Counted from the stretch's first letter, positions 26,593 to 37,271 are shown. The stretch is 64,000 nt of DNA from Rhizobium sp. LC145 (GCF_001005825.1 NZ_LBHV01000003.1:248001-312000); one strand, 5' to 3'. A program made the numbers and translations. Notes: generated by a model from the sequence alone, not told the origin.

Positions 26593-26617
26593 AAAAAGGC
26601 CGGGCGTTACCCCGACC
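26593..26617 (-). terminator. Terminator of cspA
   Basis: On the minus strand GGTCGGG pairs with CCCGGCC (one G-T pair) and is followed by TTTTTGTTTTG. It ends the cspA transcript and lies just before the next gene. Confidence 0.8.
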
Positions 26618-26677
26618 TCTTCCTATCGTTCAAGCGCTCGCTGCCAGTACATCCGTGGTCAGCGGAGGCGAACGACA

Positions 26678-26887
26678 TTATTCAGCCCGCAGATTGTCAG
26701 CCGAGCTCTTGCCGGATTTACGATCGCGAACGATCTCGTAAGAGATCTTCTGACCGTCCTTCAGGGAGGACATGCCGGCGCGCTCGACAGCCGAAATGTG
26801 AACGAAAACATCCGTCGTTCCATCATCGGGCTGAATGAAGCCGAAACCCTTGGTGCTGTTGAACCACTTTACAGTGCCAGTATTCAT
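26678..26887 (-). CDS. cspA: Cold-shock protein CspA family
   Basis: A 69-residue cold-shock-domain protein with both RNA-binding motifs: KGFGFI (RNP1) and VFVHIS (RNP2), preceded by [12 protein letters not shown]. It binds single-stranded nucleic acids as an RNA chaperone. AAAGGA lies before the start. The leader of about 120 bases with a hairpin is typical of cold-inducible csp genes. The neighbouring rpsU is in the same direction but beyond a terminator. Confidence 0.95.
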   Translation of the reverse strand: MNTGTVKWFNSTKGFGFIQPDDGTTDVFVHISAVERAGMSSLKDGQKISYEIVRDRKSGKSSADNLRAE

Positions 26888-27041
26888 AACGATTTCCTTT
26901 CAATCGCTAGAGTTGGCGGGCAGTATATCGCCCGCTTGCATCGATATTTGAGAGGAAATCTGACTAAGCCCAAGGCTCGTGAACAAAGGTCGCACACAAC
27001 TTCGATTTTGATGAATATAAGCTTTATCGGAGGATAATCAA
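26888..27041 (-). promoter_or_regulatory. cspA promoter and long 5' leader
   Basis: On the minus strand a promoter is visible with -35 TTGATT (27036-27041) and -10 TATATT (27014-27019), spacer 16. Transcription would begin near 27007, leaving a leader of roughly 120 bases. It holds a hairpin GCGGGC/GCCCGC (26916-26935) close to the ribosome site. Such leaders act as temperature-sensitive switches in known cspA genes. The remainder of the gap to 27183 shows no gene. Confidence 0.6.
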
Positions 27042-27183
27042 CGCCAAAGGCGGATTAAATTTTTCAAAGGCATTGAGGCCGCGAGATATTTCTAGGCCAA
27101 AGTGATGATTTTAAATCCGAATGTGGAGCGGAAAATCACCCCCCGGAGAGCGGAGCCTGCTGGGCGATCGCGAGCGGGCGGAT

Positions 27184-27216
27184 AAAAAACGCCTCCTTCC
27201 GGTCGGGAAGGAGGCG
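27184..27216 (-). terminator. Terminator of the TRAP binding-protein gene
   Basis: An 11-bp perfect stem (27190-27200 with 27206-27216) is followed on the minus strand by six T. It lies 35 bases after the stop of the TRAP gene. Confidence 0.9.
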
Positions 27217-27251
27217 GGAAGACATGAAGCCTCAGCTAATGGCAGAGCCCA

Positions 27252-28472
<1,221 letters not shown>

Positions 28473-28537
28473 TTCTTTGCGGAAATTGCGGAATGGCTGA
28501 TTTTTTCATCCGACTTTCACCGCGCGCGGCTTTTGTC

Positions 28538-28565
28538 TTGAATTTTTGTTCCAGGGCTTTAATTT
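28538..28565 (+). promoter_or_regulatory. mbfA promoter
   Basis: TTGAAT (28538-28543) and TAATTT (28560-28565) are separated by 16 bases. The -10 element overlaps the iron-control palindrome that starts at 28563, so occupancy of that site would block RNA polymerase. Confidence 0.5.
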
Positions 28566-28579
28566 AGAATTATTCTAAA
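28563..28579. promoter_or_regulatory. Iron-control element (Irr box) upstream of mbfA
   Basis: TTTAGAATTATTCTAAA is a perfect palindrome (8-bp arms, one central base). It has the TTTAGAA/TTCTAAA pattern of rhizobial Irr sites. It ends 10 bases before the mbfA start and abuts the ribosome site AGAGG. In Agrobacterium and Bradyrhizobium Irr represses mbfA under low iron, which fits this place. Confidence 0.82.
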
Positions 28580-28589
28580 AGAGGTTTTC

Positions 28590-29573
28590 ATGCTGCGCCA
28601 CCTGTTGCCCAATTCCAAACGGTCTTTCGATTCCCTGAGCGAGGAGGAAATCCTGGCGCTTGCGATCGCCTCGGAAGAGGAGGATGCCCGCATCTATCTC
28701 GGCTATGCGGACGGATTGCGGGAAGGCTATCCGGCGTCGGCGAAGGTCTTCGAGGACATGGCCGAGGTGGAGCAAACGCACAAGAACATGCTGATCGAGA
28801 TGTTCCGTGCCCGCTTCGGAGAGCGCATTCCGCTCATCCGGCGTGAGCATGTGCGTGGCTTCTACGAACGCAAGCCGGATTGGCTGAGAAAGAATCTGCC
28901 GCTGGAAACGGCGCGTACGCAGGCCGAGGCCATGGAGGTTCAGGCCGGCCGCTTCTACGCCGAAGCGGCAAAGCGCGTATCCGATGCCTCGACGCGGCAG
29001 CTGCTGGGGGATCTGGCGCTTGCCGAACAGGGGCATGAGGAGATCGCCCGCATGCTGGAGGAGAAGCATCTGCCGGGAGAGGTGCGGCAGGAGGAGGACG
29101 AGGCGGCACATCGCCAGTTCGTCCTCACCTATGTGCAGCCGGGCCTGGCGGGCTTGATGGACGGCTCGGTCTCGACGCTTGCTCCGATCTTTGCCGCCGC
29201 CTTCGCCACCCAGGACACCTGGTCCACCTTCCTCATCGGCCTGTCGGCATCTGTCGGCGCGGGAATTTCCATGGGCTTCACCGAGGCCGCGCATGACGAC
29301 GGCAAGATTTCCGGCCGGGGCTCTCCGGTAAAACGGGGCTTTGCGTCCGGCATCATGACTGCAATCGGCGGTCTCGGCCATGCGCTACCGTATTTGATCC
29401 CGCATTTCTGGACGGCAACGGCAATCGCCGCGCTGGTCGTCTTCATCGAGCTTTGGGCGATCGCCTTCATCCAGAACCGCTATATGGAGACGCCTTTCAT
29501 GCGCGCGGTCTTCCAGGTCGTGTTCGGCGGCTCGCTGGTTCTCGCCGCCGGCATCATCATCGGGAATGGGTAA
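28590..29573 (+). CDS. mbfA: Membrane-bound ferritin/iron exporter MbfA
   Basis: The 327-residue protein fuses an N-terminal ferritin-like four-helix domain (about 1-165) to a C-terminal VIT1-like membrane domain (about 185-327). Iron-ligand motifs of the ferritin part are seen in IASEEEDARIYLGYAD, DMAEVEQTHKNML, EAMEVQAGRFYAEAA and LALAEQGHEEIARML. The membrane part has several helices with GLAGLMDGSVSTLAPIFAAAFA. In rhizobia MbfA exports iron and protects against iron and peroxide stress. A palindromic Irr box overlaps its promoter. Length and order match known MbfA. Confidence 0.93.
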   Translation: MLRHLLPNSKRSFDSLSEEEILALAIASEEEDARIYLGYADGLREGYPASAKVFEDMAEVEQTHKNMLIEMFRARFGERIPLIRREHVRGFYERKPDWLRKNLPLETARTQAEAMEVQAGRFYAEAAKRVSDASTRQLLGDLALAEQGHEEIARMLEEKHLPGEVRQEEDEAAHRQFVLTYVQPGLAGLMDGSVSTLAPIFAAAFATQDTWSTFLIGLSASVGAGISMGFTEAAHDDGKISGRGSPVKRGFASGIMTAIGGLGHALPYLIPHFWTATAIAALVVFIELWAIAFIQNRYMETPFMRAVFQVVFGGSLVLAAGIIIGNG

Positions 29574-29580
29574 GACCCGA

Positions 29581-29658
29581 CCGAGCGCGGATGCGCTCGG
29601 AGAAATCGATCCAGTGAATCGATTTCAGCGTCGAACGCCCTGAGCCTGAGCGAAGGGC
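29581..29658. repeat. Cluster of three adjacent palindromes, intergenic mosaic element
   Basis: Three inverted repeats follow each other without spacing genes: CCGAGCGC-GGAT-GCGCTCGG (29581-29600), GAAATCGAT-N7-ATCGATTTC (29602-29626) and GCCCT-N12-AGGGC (29637-29658). The last resembles the short CCCTGAGC...GAAGGG palindromes common between genes in rhizobia. The arrangement resembles the mosaic intergenic elements known from Sinorhizobium. Only this copy is seen in the window. Confidence 0.55.
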
Positions 29659-29693
29659 CGGGCGCCGGTGCGGCATATTCGAGCCCACAGCCA

Positions 29694-29728
29694 TAAAAAA
29701 ACGCCTGCGATCGGGTGGATCGCAGGCG
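29694..29728 (-). terminator. Terminator hairpin between mbfA and the BTLCP gene
   Basis: An 11-bp perfect stem (29702-29712 with 29718-29728) is followed on the minus strand by seven T. It serves the minus-strand protease gene and could also stop mbfA transcription. Confidence 0.85.
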
Positions 29729-29757
29729 GTCTTTCTTCCCGGTGATCGGGTACCGGC

Positions 29758-30372
29758 TTATCGCAGCGCACCGACCACGACATCACGGCCATTCTCGATG
29801 GTGACCCAGCGGCCGCTGTTGAAGGAAGCCTGGCGCTTCAGGAAAGTATAGGGCGTCTCGTACCAGGGGCGCACCCGGTTATCGAGATTATCGAGCACGA
29901 AATCGCCTTCGGCGGTCCGCACGGTCAGAACCGCATGGCCTTCCCCATCGGGCTTGCGCACCACGGTTATCAGGACGTCGGCGGGCGAAAAGCCCCGGCG
30001 CATTAGCTCACGGCGCTTCTGCAGGGCGTAGTCCTCGCAGTCGGCGGCATCCTTCGGATAAGCCCAGACCTCTTCGCGCCCGTACATTTCCATGTCGGTC
30101 ATCGCGACATAGCGGGCGTTGACCGAGGAGTTGACGCTGCGCACCGTCGCCCAGCCTCGGGCGCTCAGCTTTGCCGGCGGTGTCGAGCGGCTGCGCTGAT
30201 TGCACTCGCTGGGATATTGCTTGCAGAATTCGTAGTGACCGATCGGCTGTGAAGTATTGCCGCCGGTAATCATCGAGGCGCTTGCGCTCGATGCCGGAAG
30301 TGCAGCGCTCGTAGGCGCAAGAAGAGATGCTAGGATCACGGCAACATGCCGCGCCGACAAGGCTTTCATCAT
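29758..30372 (-). CDS. Bacterial transglutaminase-like cysteine proteinase (BTLCP family)
   Basis: A 204-residue exported protein with a signal peptide ending near ALPASSASA. It belongs to the BTLCP family (COG3672; LapG is a relative). Catalytic residues are visible as Cys in AADCEDYALQKRRELM, His in GEGHAVLTV and Asp in FVLDNLDNRV. Family members are periplasmic proteases, but the substrate here is unknown and no LapA/LapD-like partner was seen beside it. Start 30372 (MMKALS) is chosen over a TTG five codons upstream. Confidence 0.85.
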   Translation of the reverse strand: MMKALSARHVAVILASLLAPTSAALPASSASASMITGGNTSQPIGHYEFCKQYPSECNQRSRSTPPAKLSARGWATVRSVNSSVNARYVAMTDMEMYGREEVWAYPKDAADCEDYALQKRRELMRRGFSPADVLITVVRKPDGEGHAVLTVRTAEGDFVLDNLDNRVRPWYETPYTFLKRQASFNSGRWVTIENGRDVVVGALR

Positions 30373-30506
30373 GGACCCGTCCCTCAAGTCTTAACGAAAA
30401 GTTAAAGAGCGGAACGGGCAGAGAGTCAATCGTTACAGAAGTATTAATGCGTACGGACCGGAATTATGGTTAAAGTGCTGCATTTTAGCGGCAGCTCAAT
30501 TTCTCA

Positions 30507-31307
30507 TCATTCATTAATGAGGGCCGTGGTCGCGGCGAGAATCTTTTCGATGTCCTGGGGGCGTGAGAGCCGGTGGTCGCCGTCGCGGATGAGCGTCAGC
30601 ACCACGTCGTCGGCCGGCAGGAATTCCATGAGCTTCAGTGCGTGCTTGTAGGGCACGTCGGGGTCCTGCATGCCTTGCAGGATATGAACGGGGCAGCCGG
30701 TTTCGATGATGCCCGTCATTACCAGGTTTTTGCGGCCGTCCTCGATCAGGGCGCGGGTGTAGATATTGGGCTCGGGGCTGTAGGCGGAATGCTCCTCGAA
30801 ATAGTCTCGCTCGTCGAGCGAGCGGCGTTCGGCTTCCGTGAGGTTGGGTTCGATGAGTTCGGCGGTGAAATCCGGAGCCGGTGCGATCAACACGATACCT
30901 TTGACGGCAGGCGCTCGTTTGCGCTTTTTCAGTTCCTGCACCAGGCGGAGCGCGATCCACGCGCCCATGGACGACCCCACCAGAAAGACGCGTTTCGGCT
31001 TGATATCCTCAAGAACGGCGATCGCCTCCTCGAGCCAGCGCGAGATCGTGCCGTCGCGGAATTCTCCTCCCGAGACACCGTGACCGGAATAGTCGAAGCG
31101 GATCGCGGCGAGACCAGCGCGCTCAGCCAGCGCATCGAGTTCGATCGCCTTCGTGCCGGACATGTCGGAGCGGTAGCCGCCGAGCCAGACGATCGCAGCC
31201 GCGCCCTTCCTGGTCGCCGGCCGGTGGAGAACGGCGATCTCCCGGGCTTCCGCTCCGGAACCGACGATGATCCTTTTCGGTATGGTCATGTCTGTGGCGT
31301 CTGTCAT
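30507..31307 (-). CDS. Alpha/beta hydrolase
   Basis: A 266-residue cytosolic alpha/beta hydrolase. It shows IVWLGGYRSDMSGTK (oxyanion region), IRFDYSGHGVSGGEF, the nucleophile elbow VGSSMGAWIALR, the acid in LQGMQDPDVPY and the His in RDGDHRLSRP. This resembles palmitoyl-protein-thioesterase ABHD10-like and similar carboxylesterases. Start 31307 has GAGGAG at a good distance. The frame stays open 167 codons upstream but that part is antisense to infC and not coding. Confidence 0.85.
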   Translation of the reverse strand: MTDATDMTIPKRIIVGSGAEAREIAVLHRPATRKGAAAIVWLGGYRSDMSGTKAIELDALAERAGLAAIRFDYSGHGVSGGEFRDGTISRWLEEAIAVLEDIKPKRVFLVGSSMGAWIALRLVQELKKRKRAPAVKGIVLIAPAPDFTAELIEPNLTEAERRSLDERDYFEEHSAYSPEPNIYTRALIEDGRKNLVMTGIIETGCPVHILQGMQDPDVPYKHALKLMEFLPADDVVLTLIRDGDHRLSRPQDIEKILAATTALINE

Positions 31308-31491
31308 GGCGGGCTCCTCGGAACGAGTTTCCGGCGCTATAAAACAGATTCGCAGCGCGCGACAGCAGGTGATTTTTCTGTGGCGGTGTGCTATTGACTT
31401 CGTGCGAGCGATCACGACATTGCCGTCGGCCTTAAGGCCGGGCGAGCAAGAGGCGTTGCTTGCGTTCTGAAACAATATGGAGAATACGACC

Positions 31492-32028
31492 ATTCGCAGA
31501 CCATTCAAAGCCGATGCCCCCGTCAAGGAGGGGCCGCGCTCCAATAGGGAAATTCGCGTTCCCAAGGTCCAGCTTATCGATGCCGAAGGCCAGAATCTCG
31601 GTGCAGTACCGACCGACCAGGCCCTTCGCATGGCCGAGGAAGCGGGACTGGACCTCGTAGAAATCTCGCCGAACAATGATCCGCCGGTGTGCAAGATCCT
31701 CGATCTCGGCAAGCTGAAATATGCGAACCAGAAGAAGGCCGCCGAAGCCCGCAAGAAGCAGAAGATCGTCGAAGTCAAAGAAATCAAGATGCGCCCGAAC
31801 ATCGACACGCACGATTACGACGTGAAGATGAAGGCCATGAACCGCTTCTTCGAGGATGGCGACAAGGTCAAGGTGACGCTGAAGTTCCGCGGCCGTGAAA
31901 TGGCCCACCAGGAACTCGGCATGAAGCTCCTGCTTCAGGTCAAGGACGACACCCAGGAAATTGCCAAGGTGGAAGCCGAGCCCAAGCTCGAAGGCCGCCA
32001 GATGATGATGGTGCTGGCGCCGAGATAA
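31492..32028 (+). CDS. infC: Translation initiation factor IF-3, probable ATT start
   Basis: The 178-residue factor has the N-terminal domain [24 protein letters not shown], the linker [16 protein letters not shown] and the C-terminal domain with [29 protein letters not shown]. It binds the 30S subunit and checks start codons. The likely start is ATT at 31492: GGAG at 31479-31482 sits 9 bases before it, and the product then begins MRRPFKAD as in rhizobial IF-3. An ATG at 31477 overlaps that GGAG and has no ribosome site of its own. An AUU start is used for autoregulation in E. coli. Confidence 0.9.
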   Translation: MRRPFKADAPVKEGPRSNREIRVPKVQLIDAEGQNLGAVPTDQALRMAEEAGLDLVEISPNNDPPVCKILDLGKLKYANQKKAAEARKKQKIVEVKEIKMRPNIDTHDYDVKMKAMNRFFEDGDKVKVTLKFRGREMAHQELGMKLLLQVKDDTQEIAKVEAEPKLEGRQMMMVLAPR

Positions 32029-32099
32029 GCGCCGCACCAAGCGTCCTGCGGGGAGGCTGACCGGCGTTCGCACCGGTATTCCGCATGCTTTCTTTCCCA

Positions 32100-32128
32100 T
32101 TGCGCTTTTGGCCGACTGCGGTTATAAG
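32100..32128 (+). promoter_or_regulatory. Possible promoter before rpmI-rplT
   Basis: TTGCGC (32100-32105) and TATAAG (32123-32128) are separated by 17 bases in the 198-base gap between infC and rpmI. The match is moderate, so the ribosomal genes may also be read from infC. Confidence 0.35.
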
Positions 32129-32226
32129 CGCGCGTCCGAACGGTCCGGCAGGGCATGCCGTGGCCGTTCTAAATGCTTGAAACTAGCCTCGTCTGCTGGT
32201 TTCGATTAGAAGAACGGAGTAGCAAA

Positions 32227-32430
32227 ATGCCCAAGATGAAGACGAAATCGGCTGCCAAGAAGCGGTTCAAGGTCACCGCAACGGGCAAAGTCGTTGCAGC
32301 CGCCGCTGGCAAGCGCCACGGCATGATCAAGCGGTCCAACAAGTTCATCCGCGATGCACGCGGAACGATGATCCTTGCCGAACCCGATGGCAAGAAGGTT
32401 ATCAAGAACTACCTGCCGAACGGTCTCTGA
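32227..32430 (+). CDS. rpmI: 50S ribosomal protein L35
   Basis: A 67-residue basic protein starting [22 protein letters not shown] and containing [20 protein letters not shown], the conserved L35 core. ACGGAG lies before the start. An upstream in-frame ATG at 32173 would add 18 unrelated residues and is not used. It precedes rplT by 38 bases in the universal order infC-rpmI-rplT. Confidence 0.97.
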   Translation: MPKMKTKSAAKKRFKVTATGKVVAAAAGKRHGMIKRSNKFIRDARGTMILAEPDGKKVIKNYLPNGL

Positions 32431-32468
32431 GACTAGTCGAGCGATTGGATCAATAAGGAGATCATGAC

Positions 32469-32873
32469 ATGGCACGCGTAAAACGGGGCGTAACTTCCCG
32501 CGCCAAGCACACCAAGACCCTCAAGGCAGCCAAGGGCTTCTACGGCCGCCGCAAGAACACGATCCGCGCAGCAAAGGCTGCCGTCGATCGTTCCAGGCAG
32601 TTTGCCACCCGCGACCGCAAGGTGAAGAAGCGGAATTTCCGCGCTCTGTGGATCCAGCGCATCAATGCCGCTGTCCGCGAATTCGGCCTGACCTATGGCC
32701 GCTTCATCGACGGCCTCAACAAGGCCGGCATCGAGGTTGACCGCAAGGTTCTGTCCGACATGGCGATCCATGAACCGGCAGCCTTCGGCGCTCTGGTCGA
32801 AGCTTCCAAGAAGGCTCTCGAGTACCTCAAGGAAGCCGGCACTGCCAACGAGTTTGAAAGCGCGGTTCGTTAA
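32469..32873 (+). CDS. rplT: 50S ribosomal protein L20
   Basis: A 134-residue protein with the L20 signature: [40 protein letters not shown], then [27 protein letters not shown]20 is needed for assembly of the large subunit and in other bacteria represses its own operon by binding the mRNA leader. AAGGAG lies before the start. A strong terminator follows, separating it from pheS. Confidence 0.97.
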   Translation: MARVKRGVTSRAKHTKTLKAAKGFYGRRKNTIRAAKAAVDRSRQFATRDRKVKKRNFRALWIQRINAAVREFGLTYGRFIDGLNKAGIEVDRKVLSDMAIHEPAAFGALVEASKKALEYLKEAGTANEFESAVR

Positions 32874-32913
32874 CCAGCGCTTCCCAGGCTTTATTAGCTT
32901 CATCGATTTTGGG

Positions 32914-32947
32914 AAACCCGCGCTGGTTTGGGCTGGCGCGGGTTTTT
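32914..32947 (+). terminator. Terminator after rplT
   Basis: A 10-bp perfect stem (AAACCCGCGC 32914-32923 with GCGCGGGTTT 32936-32945) ends in a run of five T. It lies 40 bases after rplT and 94 bases before pheS. No short phenylalanine-rich leader peptide was found before it, so there is no sign of PheM-type attenuation. Confidence 0.88.
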
Positions 32948-33040
32948 CATTGCAGCACACATGTCTGTTTGACGAACGACACTGACAGACAAGCGTCACG
33001 ACTTCCAAATAATCTCGCCGACCATCATACGGAAGAGAAC

Positions 33041-34123
33041 ATGTCCGATCTGCAAACACTGAAAAACTCGCTTCTGGCTGAGATCGCCGGAGCCGCCGAC
33101 GAACCGGCGATCGAAGCGGTTCGCGTCGCCGCCCTCGGCAAGAAGGGTTCGGTTTCCGAGCTCCTGAAGACGCTCGGAACCATGTCGCCGGAAGAGCGCC
33201 AGCACCGCGGCGCGGCGATCAACGAGTTGAAGAACGAGATCGCCGATGCGATCGCCACCCGCAAGACGGTGCTGAAGGATGCGGCGATCGACGCGCGCCT
33301 CAAGGCCGAGACAGTGGACGTCTCGTTACCGGTGCGCTCTTCGCCCGCCGAGCGCGGTCGTATCCATCCGATCAGCCAGATCGTCGATGAGATCACCGCC
33401 ATATTCGGGGACATGGGCTTCTCGATAGCCGAAGGTCCGGATGTCGAGACCGACTATTATAATTTCACGGCGCTGAATTTTCCCGAAGGCCATCCGGCCC
33501 GGGAGATGCACGACACCTTCTTCTTCCTTCCCGATGAGAAGGGCGAGCGCAAGGTGCTGCGCACGCACACCTCGCCTGTGCAGATCCGCACCATGGAAGC
33601 GCAGAAACCGCCGATCCGCATCATCATTCCCGGCAAGACCTACCGCCAGGACAGCGATGCCACCCACTCGCCGATGTTCCATCAGGTCGAGGGGTTGGTC
33701 GTGGACCGCAAGGCGCATGTGGGTAACATGCGCTGGGTCCTGGAAGAGTTCTGCAAATCCTTCTTCGAGGTGCCGTCGGTGACGATGCGCTTCCGCCCGT
33801 CGTTCTTTCCGTTCACCGAACCCAGCTTCGAGGTGGATATCCAGTGCGACCGCTCCGGCCCGATCGTTAAGTTCGGCGAGGGTAGCGACTGGATGGAAAT
33901 CCTGGGCTGCGGCATGGTGCATCCGAACGTTCTGAGGGCCGGCGGACTTGATCCCGACGAATATCAGGGCTTTGCCTGGGGCATGGGCCTCGATCGCATC
34001 GCCATGCTGAAATACGGCATGCCGGACCTGCGTGATTTCTTCAACGCCGATGTCCGCTGGATGAACCACTACGGCTTCCGCCCTCTCGACATGCCGACGC
34101 TGTTCGGCGGCTTGAGCGCGTAA
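33041..34123 (+). CDS. pheS: Phenylalanyl-tRNA synthetase alpha subunit
   Basis: The 360-residue subunit has an N-terminal coiled-coil arm (about 1-85) and the class II catalytic core. Motif 2 is near [20 protein letters not shown] and motif 3 is [18 protein letters not shown]. It charges tRNA-Phe together with PheT as an alpha2-beta2 tetramer. Start 33041 has GGAAGAG before it; the frame extends 44 codons further upstream without homology. pheT follows 16 bases downstream. Confidence 0.97.
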   Translation: MSDLQTLKNSLLAEIAGAADEPAIEAVRVAALGKKGSVSELLKTLGTMSPEERQHRGAAINELKNEIADAIATRKTVLKDAAIDARLKAETVDVSLPVRSSPAERGRIHPISQIVDEITAIFGDMGFSIAEGPDVETDYYNFTALNFPEGHPAREMHDTFFFLPDEKGERKVLRTHTSPVQIRTMEAQKPPIRIIIPGKTYRQDSDATHSPMFHQVEGLVVDRKAHVGNMRWVLEEFCKSFFEVPSVTMRFRPSFFPFTEPSFEVDIQCDRSGPIVKFGEGSDWMEILGCGMVHPNVLRAGGLDPDEYQGFAWGMGLDRIAMLKYGMPDLRDFFNADVRWMNHYGFRPLDMPTLFGGLSA

Positions 34124-34139
34124 CGGGGAGGATGAACCG

Positions 34140-36563
34140 ATGAAATTCACGCTTTCCTGGTTGAAGGACCACCTGGAAACGGATGCAACGCTCGAGGAAA
34201 TCTGCGAGCGCCTGACCGCGATCGGCCTTGAGGTCGAGGATGTCGATGACAAGGCGGCCTACAAGCCCTTCGTCATCGCCAAGGTGATCTCGGCGGAAAA
34301 GCACCCGTCGGCTGATCGCCTCAAGGTGCTCATGGTCGATGCCGGCGATGGCAAGCCCGTGCAGGTCGTCTGCGGGGCTCCGAATGCCCGTGCCGGCCTC
34401 GTTGGCGCGCTTGCGCGCCCCGGCACCTATGTTCCCGGCATCGATGTGACGCTCGCCGTCGGCAATATCCGCGGCGTCGAAAGCCACGGCATGATGTGCT
34501 CCGAAAAGGAGCTGAACATCTCCGACAGTCACGAGGGCATCATCGACCTTCCGGAGAATGCTCCGGTCGGGACGCCGTTTGCGAGCTATGCGGGCCTCGA
34601 TGATCCGGTCATCGAGATCAATCTGACGCCGAACCGGCCTGATTGCACGTCGATCCATGGTATCGCTCGCGATCTCGCGGCCTCCGGTCTTGGGCGGCTG
34701 AAGACATTGGCCAAGCCAAGCTTCCGCGTGGAAGGTGAAACCTCGGTCGGCCTCAAGATCGTGCTTGATGACGAGCGGCTTTGCCCTGGTTTCGCGCTCC
34801 GCCTCGTGCGCGGCGTCAAGAACGGCCCGAGCCCCGCCTGGATGCAGCAGCGCCTGAAGGCGATAGGCCTGCGCCCCATCAATGCGCTGGTGGATATCAC
34901 CAACTATATGACCTTCGACCAGGGCCGCCCGATGCACGTCTTCGACGCGGCCAAGGTGAAGGGAAGCCTGACCGTACGCCGCGCGCTTGCCGGCGAGACC
35001 GTGCTGGCGCTCGACACCCGCGAATACAAGCTGACGCCCAACAACGTGGTCATCGCCGATGACAACGGTGTCGAATCCATCGGCGGCATCATGGGCGGCG
35101 AGCATTCCGGCTGCGACGAGAACACTACGGATGTGCTGATCGAGTCGGCGCTTTGGGATCCGATCAACATCGCCAAGTCCGGCCGCTCGCTGGGCATCAT
35201 CACCGATGCCCGCTATCGCTTCGAACGCGGCGTCGATCCGGAATACATGGTTCCGGGTCTTGAGCGCACGACCGAGCTGGTGCTGGAGCTTTGCGGCGGC
35301 ACGGCAGCGGAGGCGAAGGTCGTCGGCTACAAGGGATACACGCCGAAGGTGGTTGATTTCCCCTATTCGGAAGTGAAGCGGCTGACCGGCCTCGAAGTCT
35401 CCACCGAAGAGAGCCGCTCCATTCTCACCCGTCTCGGGTTCGAGGTTGAGGGGACCGGCGAGAGCGTCGCGGTGAAGGTCCCCTCCTGGCGGCCGGATAT
35501 CGACGGCAAGGCGGATCTCGTGGAAGAGGTGATGCGCGTCCATGGCGTCGACCAGATCAAGCCGGAGCCGCTGGAAAGCCATGCGGCGGTCAACGGCAGG
35601 ATATTGACGACGCTGCAGATCCGCTCTCGTACGGCACGGCGCGCGCTTGCCTCGCGCGGCATGCTCGAGGCTGTCACGTGGTCCTTTATTCCGGAAGAAC
35701 AGGCCAAGCTCTTCGGCGGAGGAAGGCGCGAGCTGAAGCTTGCGAACCCGATCGCGTCGGACATGTCGGATATGCGCCCCTCGCTGCTGCCCGGCCTGCT
35801 GACGGCCGCGCAGCGCAATGCCGACAAGGGCTTTGGCGATGTGGCGATCTTCGAGGTATCGGGCACCTATGAGACCGATACGCCGGAAGGCCAGCGTCGC
35901 GTTGCCGGCGGCATTCGCCGCGGCACGGCATCGCTCAACGGCGCCGGCCGGCTCTGGTCGAACAATGCAAAAGGCGGCGGCAAGCCGGTCGATGTCTTCG
36001 ATGCCAAGGCCGATGTGCTTGCCGTAATCGAAGCCTGCGGCCTTCCCATGGCCAACGTGCAGATCGAGAAGGGTGCGCCGTCATGGTACCATCCCGGCCG
36101 CTCGGGCACGATCAAGATGGGTCCGAAGGTCGTGCTCGGCCATTTCGGCGAGTTCCATCCGAAAACACTCGGCGCGCTCGATGTCTCCGGTGCGCTCTGC
36201 GGCTTCGAGGTCTTCCTCGATGCCATGCCGGAACCGAAGAGGAAGGCGACCCGCACCAAGCCGCCGCTGGAGCTCTCTCCCTTCCAGGTGGTCAAGCGCG
36301 ATTTCGCCTTCGTGGTGGGAAGCGAAGTGGAGGCCGGCGCGATCATCAAGGCTGCATCGAGTGCCGACCGCAAGCTGATCTCCGGGGTCAATGTTTTCGA
36401 TGTCTTCGAGGGCGCCTCGCTCGGCGAAGGCCGGAAGTCGGTGGCGATCGAGGTCCTTATTCAGCCGGCTGAGCGGACGCTCACGGATGAGGATTTCGAG
36501 GCTCTGACCGCCAAGATCGTCGCCAATGTCGAGAAGACGACGGGCGGGGTCCTGCGAGCCTGA
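34140..36563 (+). CDS. pheT: Phenylalanyl-tRNA synthetase beta subunit
   Basis: An 807-residue subunit with the standard domain order: N-terminal EMAP-type tRNA-binding domain (about 40-150, with [17 protein letters not shown]), the B3/B4 editing domain (about 200-380), B5, a catalytic-like core, and a C-terminal FDX-ACB anticodon-binding domain (about 710-806, from [16 protein letters not shown]). Length is normal for alphaproteobacteria. GGGGAGG precedes the start. A terminator follows. Confidence 0.97.
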   Translation: MKFTLSWLKDHLETDATLEEICERLTAIGLEVEDVDDKAAYKPFVIAKVISAEKHPSADRLKVLMVDAGDGKPVQVVCGAPNARAGLVGALARPGTYVPGIDVTLAVGNIRGVESHGMMCSEKELNISDSHEGIIDLPENAPVGTPFASYAGLDDPVIEINLTPNRPDCTSIHGIARDLAASGLGRLKTLAKPSFRVEGETSVGLKIVLDDERLCPGFALRLVRGVKNGPSPAWMQQRLKAIGLRPINALVDITNYMTFDQGRPMHVFDAAKVKGSLTVRRALAGETVLALDTREYKLTPNNVVIADDNGVESIGGIMGGEHSGCDENTTDVLIESALWDPINIAKSGRSLGIITDARYRFERGVDPEYMVPGLERTTELVLELCGGTAAEAKVVGYKGYTPKVVDFPYSEVKRLTGLEVSTEESRSILTRLGFEVEGTGESVAVKVPSWRPDIDGKADLVEEVMRVHGVDQIKPEPLESHAAVNGRILTTLQIRSRTARRALASRGMLEAVTWSFIPEEQAKLFGGGRRELKLANPIASDMSDMRPSLLPGLLTAAQRNADKGFGDVAIFEVSGTYETDTPEGQRRVAGGIRRGTASLNGAGRLWSNNAKGGGKPVDVFDAKADVLAVIEACGLPMANVQIEKGAPSWYHPGRSGTIKMGPKVVLGHFGEFHPKTLGALDVSGALCGFEVFLDAMPEPKRKATRTKPPLELSPFQVVKRDFAFVVGSEVEAGAIIKAASSADRKLISGVNVFDVFEGASLGEGRKSVAIEVLIQPAERTLTDEDFEALTAKIVANVEKTTGGVLRA

Positions 36564-36594
36564 AAACGGGTGGCGTGAATCACCGCCCAAAGAT

Positions 36595-36629
36595 AGCCTG
36601 CTCTGCTGAATGTGGGGCAGGCTTTTTCT
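36595..36629 (+). terminator. Terminator of pheT
   Basis: AGCCTGC (36595-36601) pairs with GCAGGCT (36617-36623) and is followed by TTTTTCTTT. It ends just before the ribosome site of the next gene. Confidence 0.8.
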
Positions 36630-36641
36630 TTGGGAGGTAGG

Positions 36642-37259
36642 ATGCGCTCACCGGGATCGATGAAGGGATTGGAAGAGCTTGGCCGTGTCCGGCTCTCGAG
36701 GAACTTCTTTTTCCGTGATTTCCTGTTTTCCGAAATATCGAGCTTCTACGGCATACCCAATATTCCCGAGGATCCTGATCTGGCGATCGAGGCGGGCCGT
36801 CATCTCTGCGAGGAACTGCTCGAGCCGATGCAGGCCACCTTCGGGCGGCTGCATCTCCGCTCAGGCTATCGTTCGGCTAAGGTCAACGAGTTCGGCAACA
36901 GGAATAACCTGAACTGCGCTTCGAATGCGAACACGGCGGCCGATCACATCTGGGACCGGCGGGATGCGCAGGGCTTCATGGGTGCGACGGCCTGCGTCGT
37001 CGTGCCATGGCTCATCGACCACCATCATGAGGAGGGCGATTGGCGAAAGCTCGCCTGGTGGATTCACGACCATCTGCCCTACGGTTCGCTCTGCTTCTTT
37101 CCGAAGCTATGGGCCGTCAACATCCAGTGGCACGAGAGGCCGGCGCGACGCATCCGCAGTTTCGCCGAGCCGCGCGGCATATTGACGAAGCCTGGAATGG
37201 CCAATCATGAGGGCGACCATTCGAAGTTCTACGAGGGCTTTCCCGCATTGGCCCGATGA
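36642..37259 (+). CDS. Peptidase M15-like hypothetical protein
   Basis: A 205-residue protein that opens like M15 peptidases (LSRNFFFRDFLFSEISSFYGI, then RLHLRSGYRSAKVNEFGN). The later segment TAADHIWD could correspond to the H-x(6)-D zinc site but is changed from the usual form, and a possible third ligand is in IHDHLPYG. Family members are D-Ala-D-Ala carboxypeptidases or phage endolysin-like enzymes. No signal peptide is seen. Start 36642 has a perfect GGGAGG. Activity is uncertain because the metal ligands are not all clear. Confidence 0.65.
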   Translation: MRSPGSMKGLEELGRVRLSRNFFFRDFLFSEISSFYGIPNIPEDPDLAIEAGRHLCEELLEPMQATFGRLHLRSGYRSAKVNEFGNRNNLNCASNANTAADHIWDRRDAQGFMGATACVVVPWLIDHHHEEGDWRKLAWWIHDHLPYGSLCFFPKLWAVNIQWHERPARRIRSFAEPRGILTKPGMANHEGDHSKFYEGFPALAR

Positions 37260-37271
37260 GGCCCCCACCGA

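Noticed and set aside
32874..33040. Attenuator with a phenylalanine leader peptide before pheS
   Set aside because: A terminator is present, but no short frame with consecutive Phe codons and a ribosome site precedes it. It is treated as a plain terminator after rplT.
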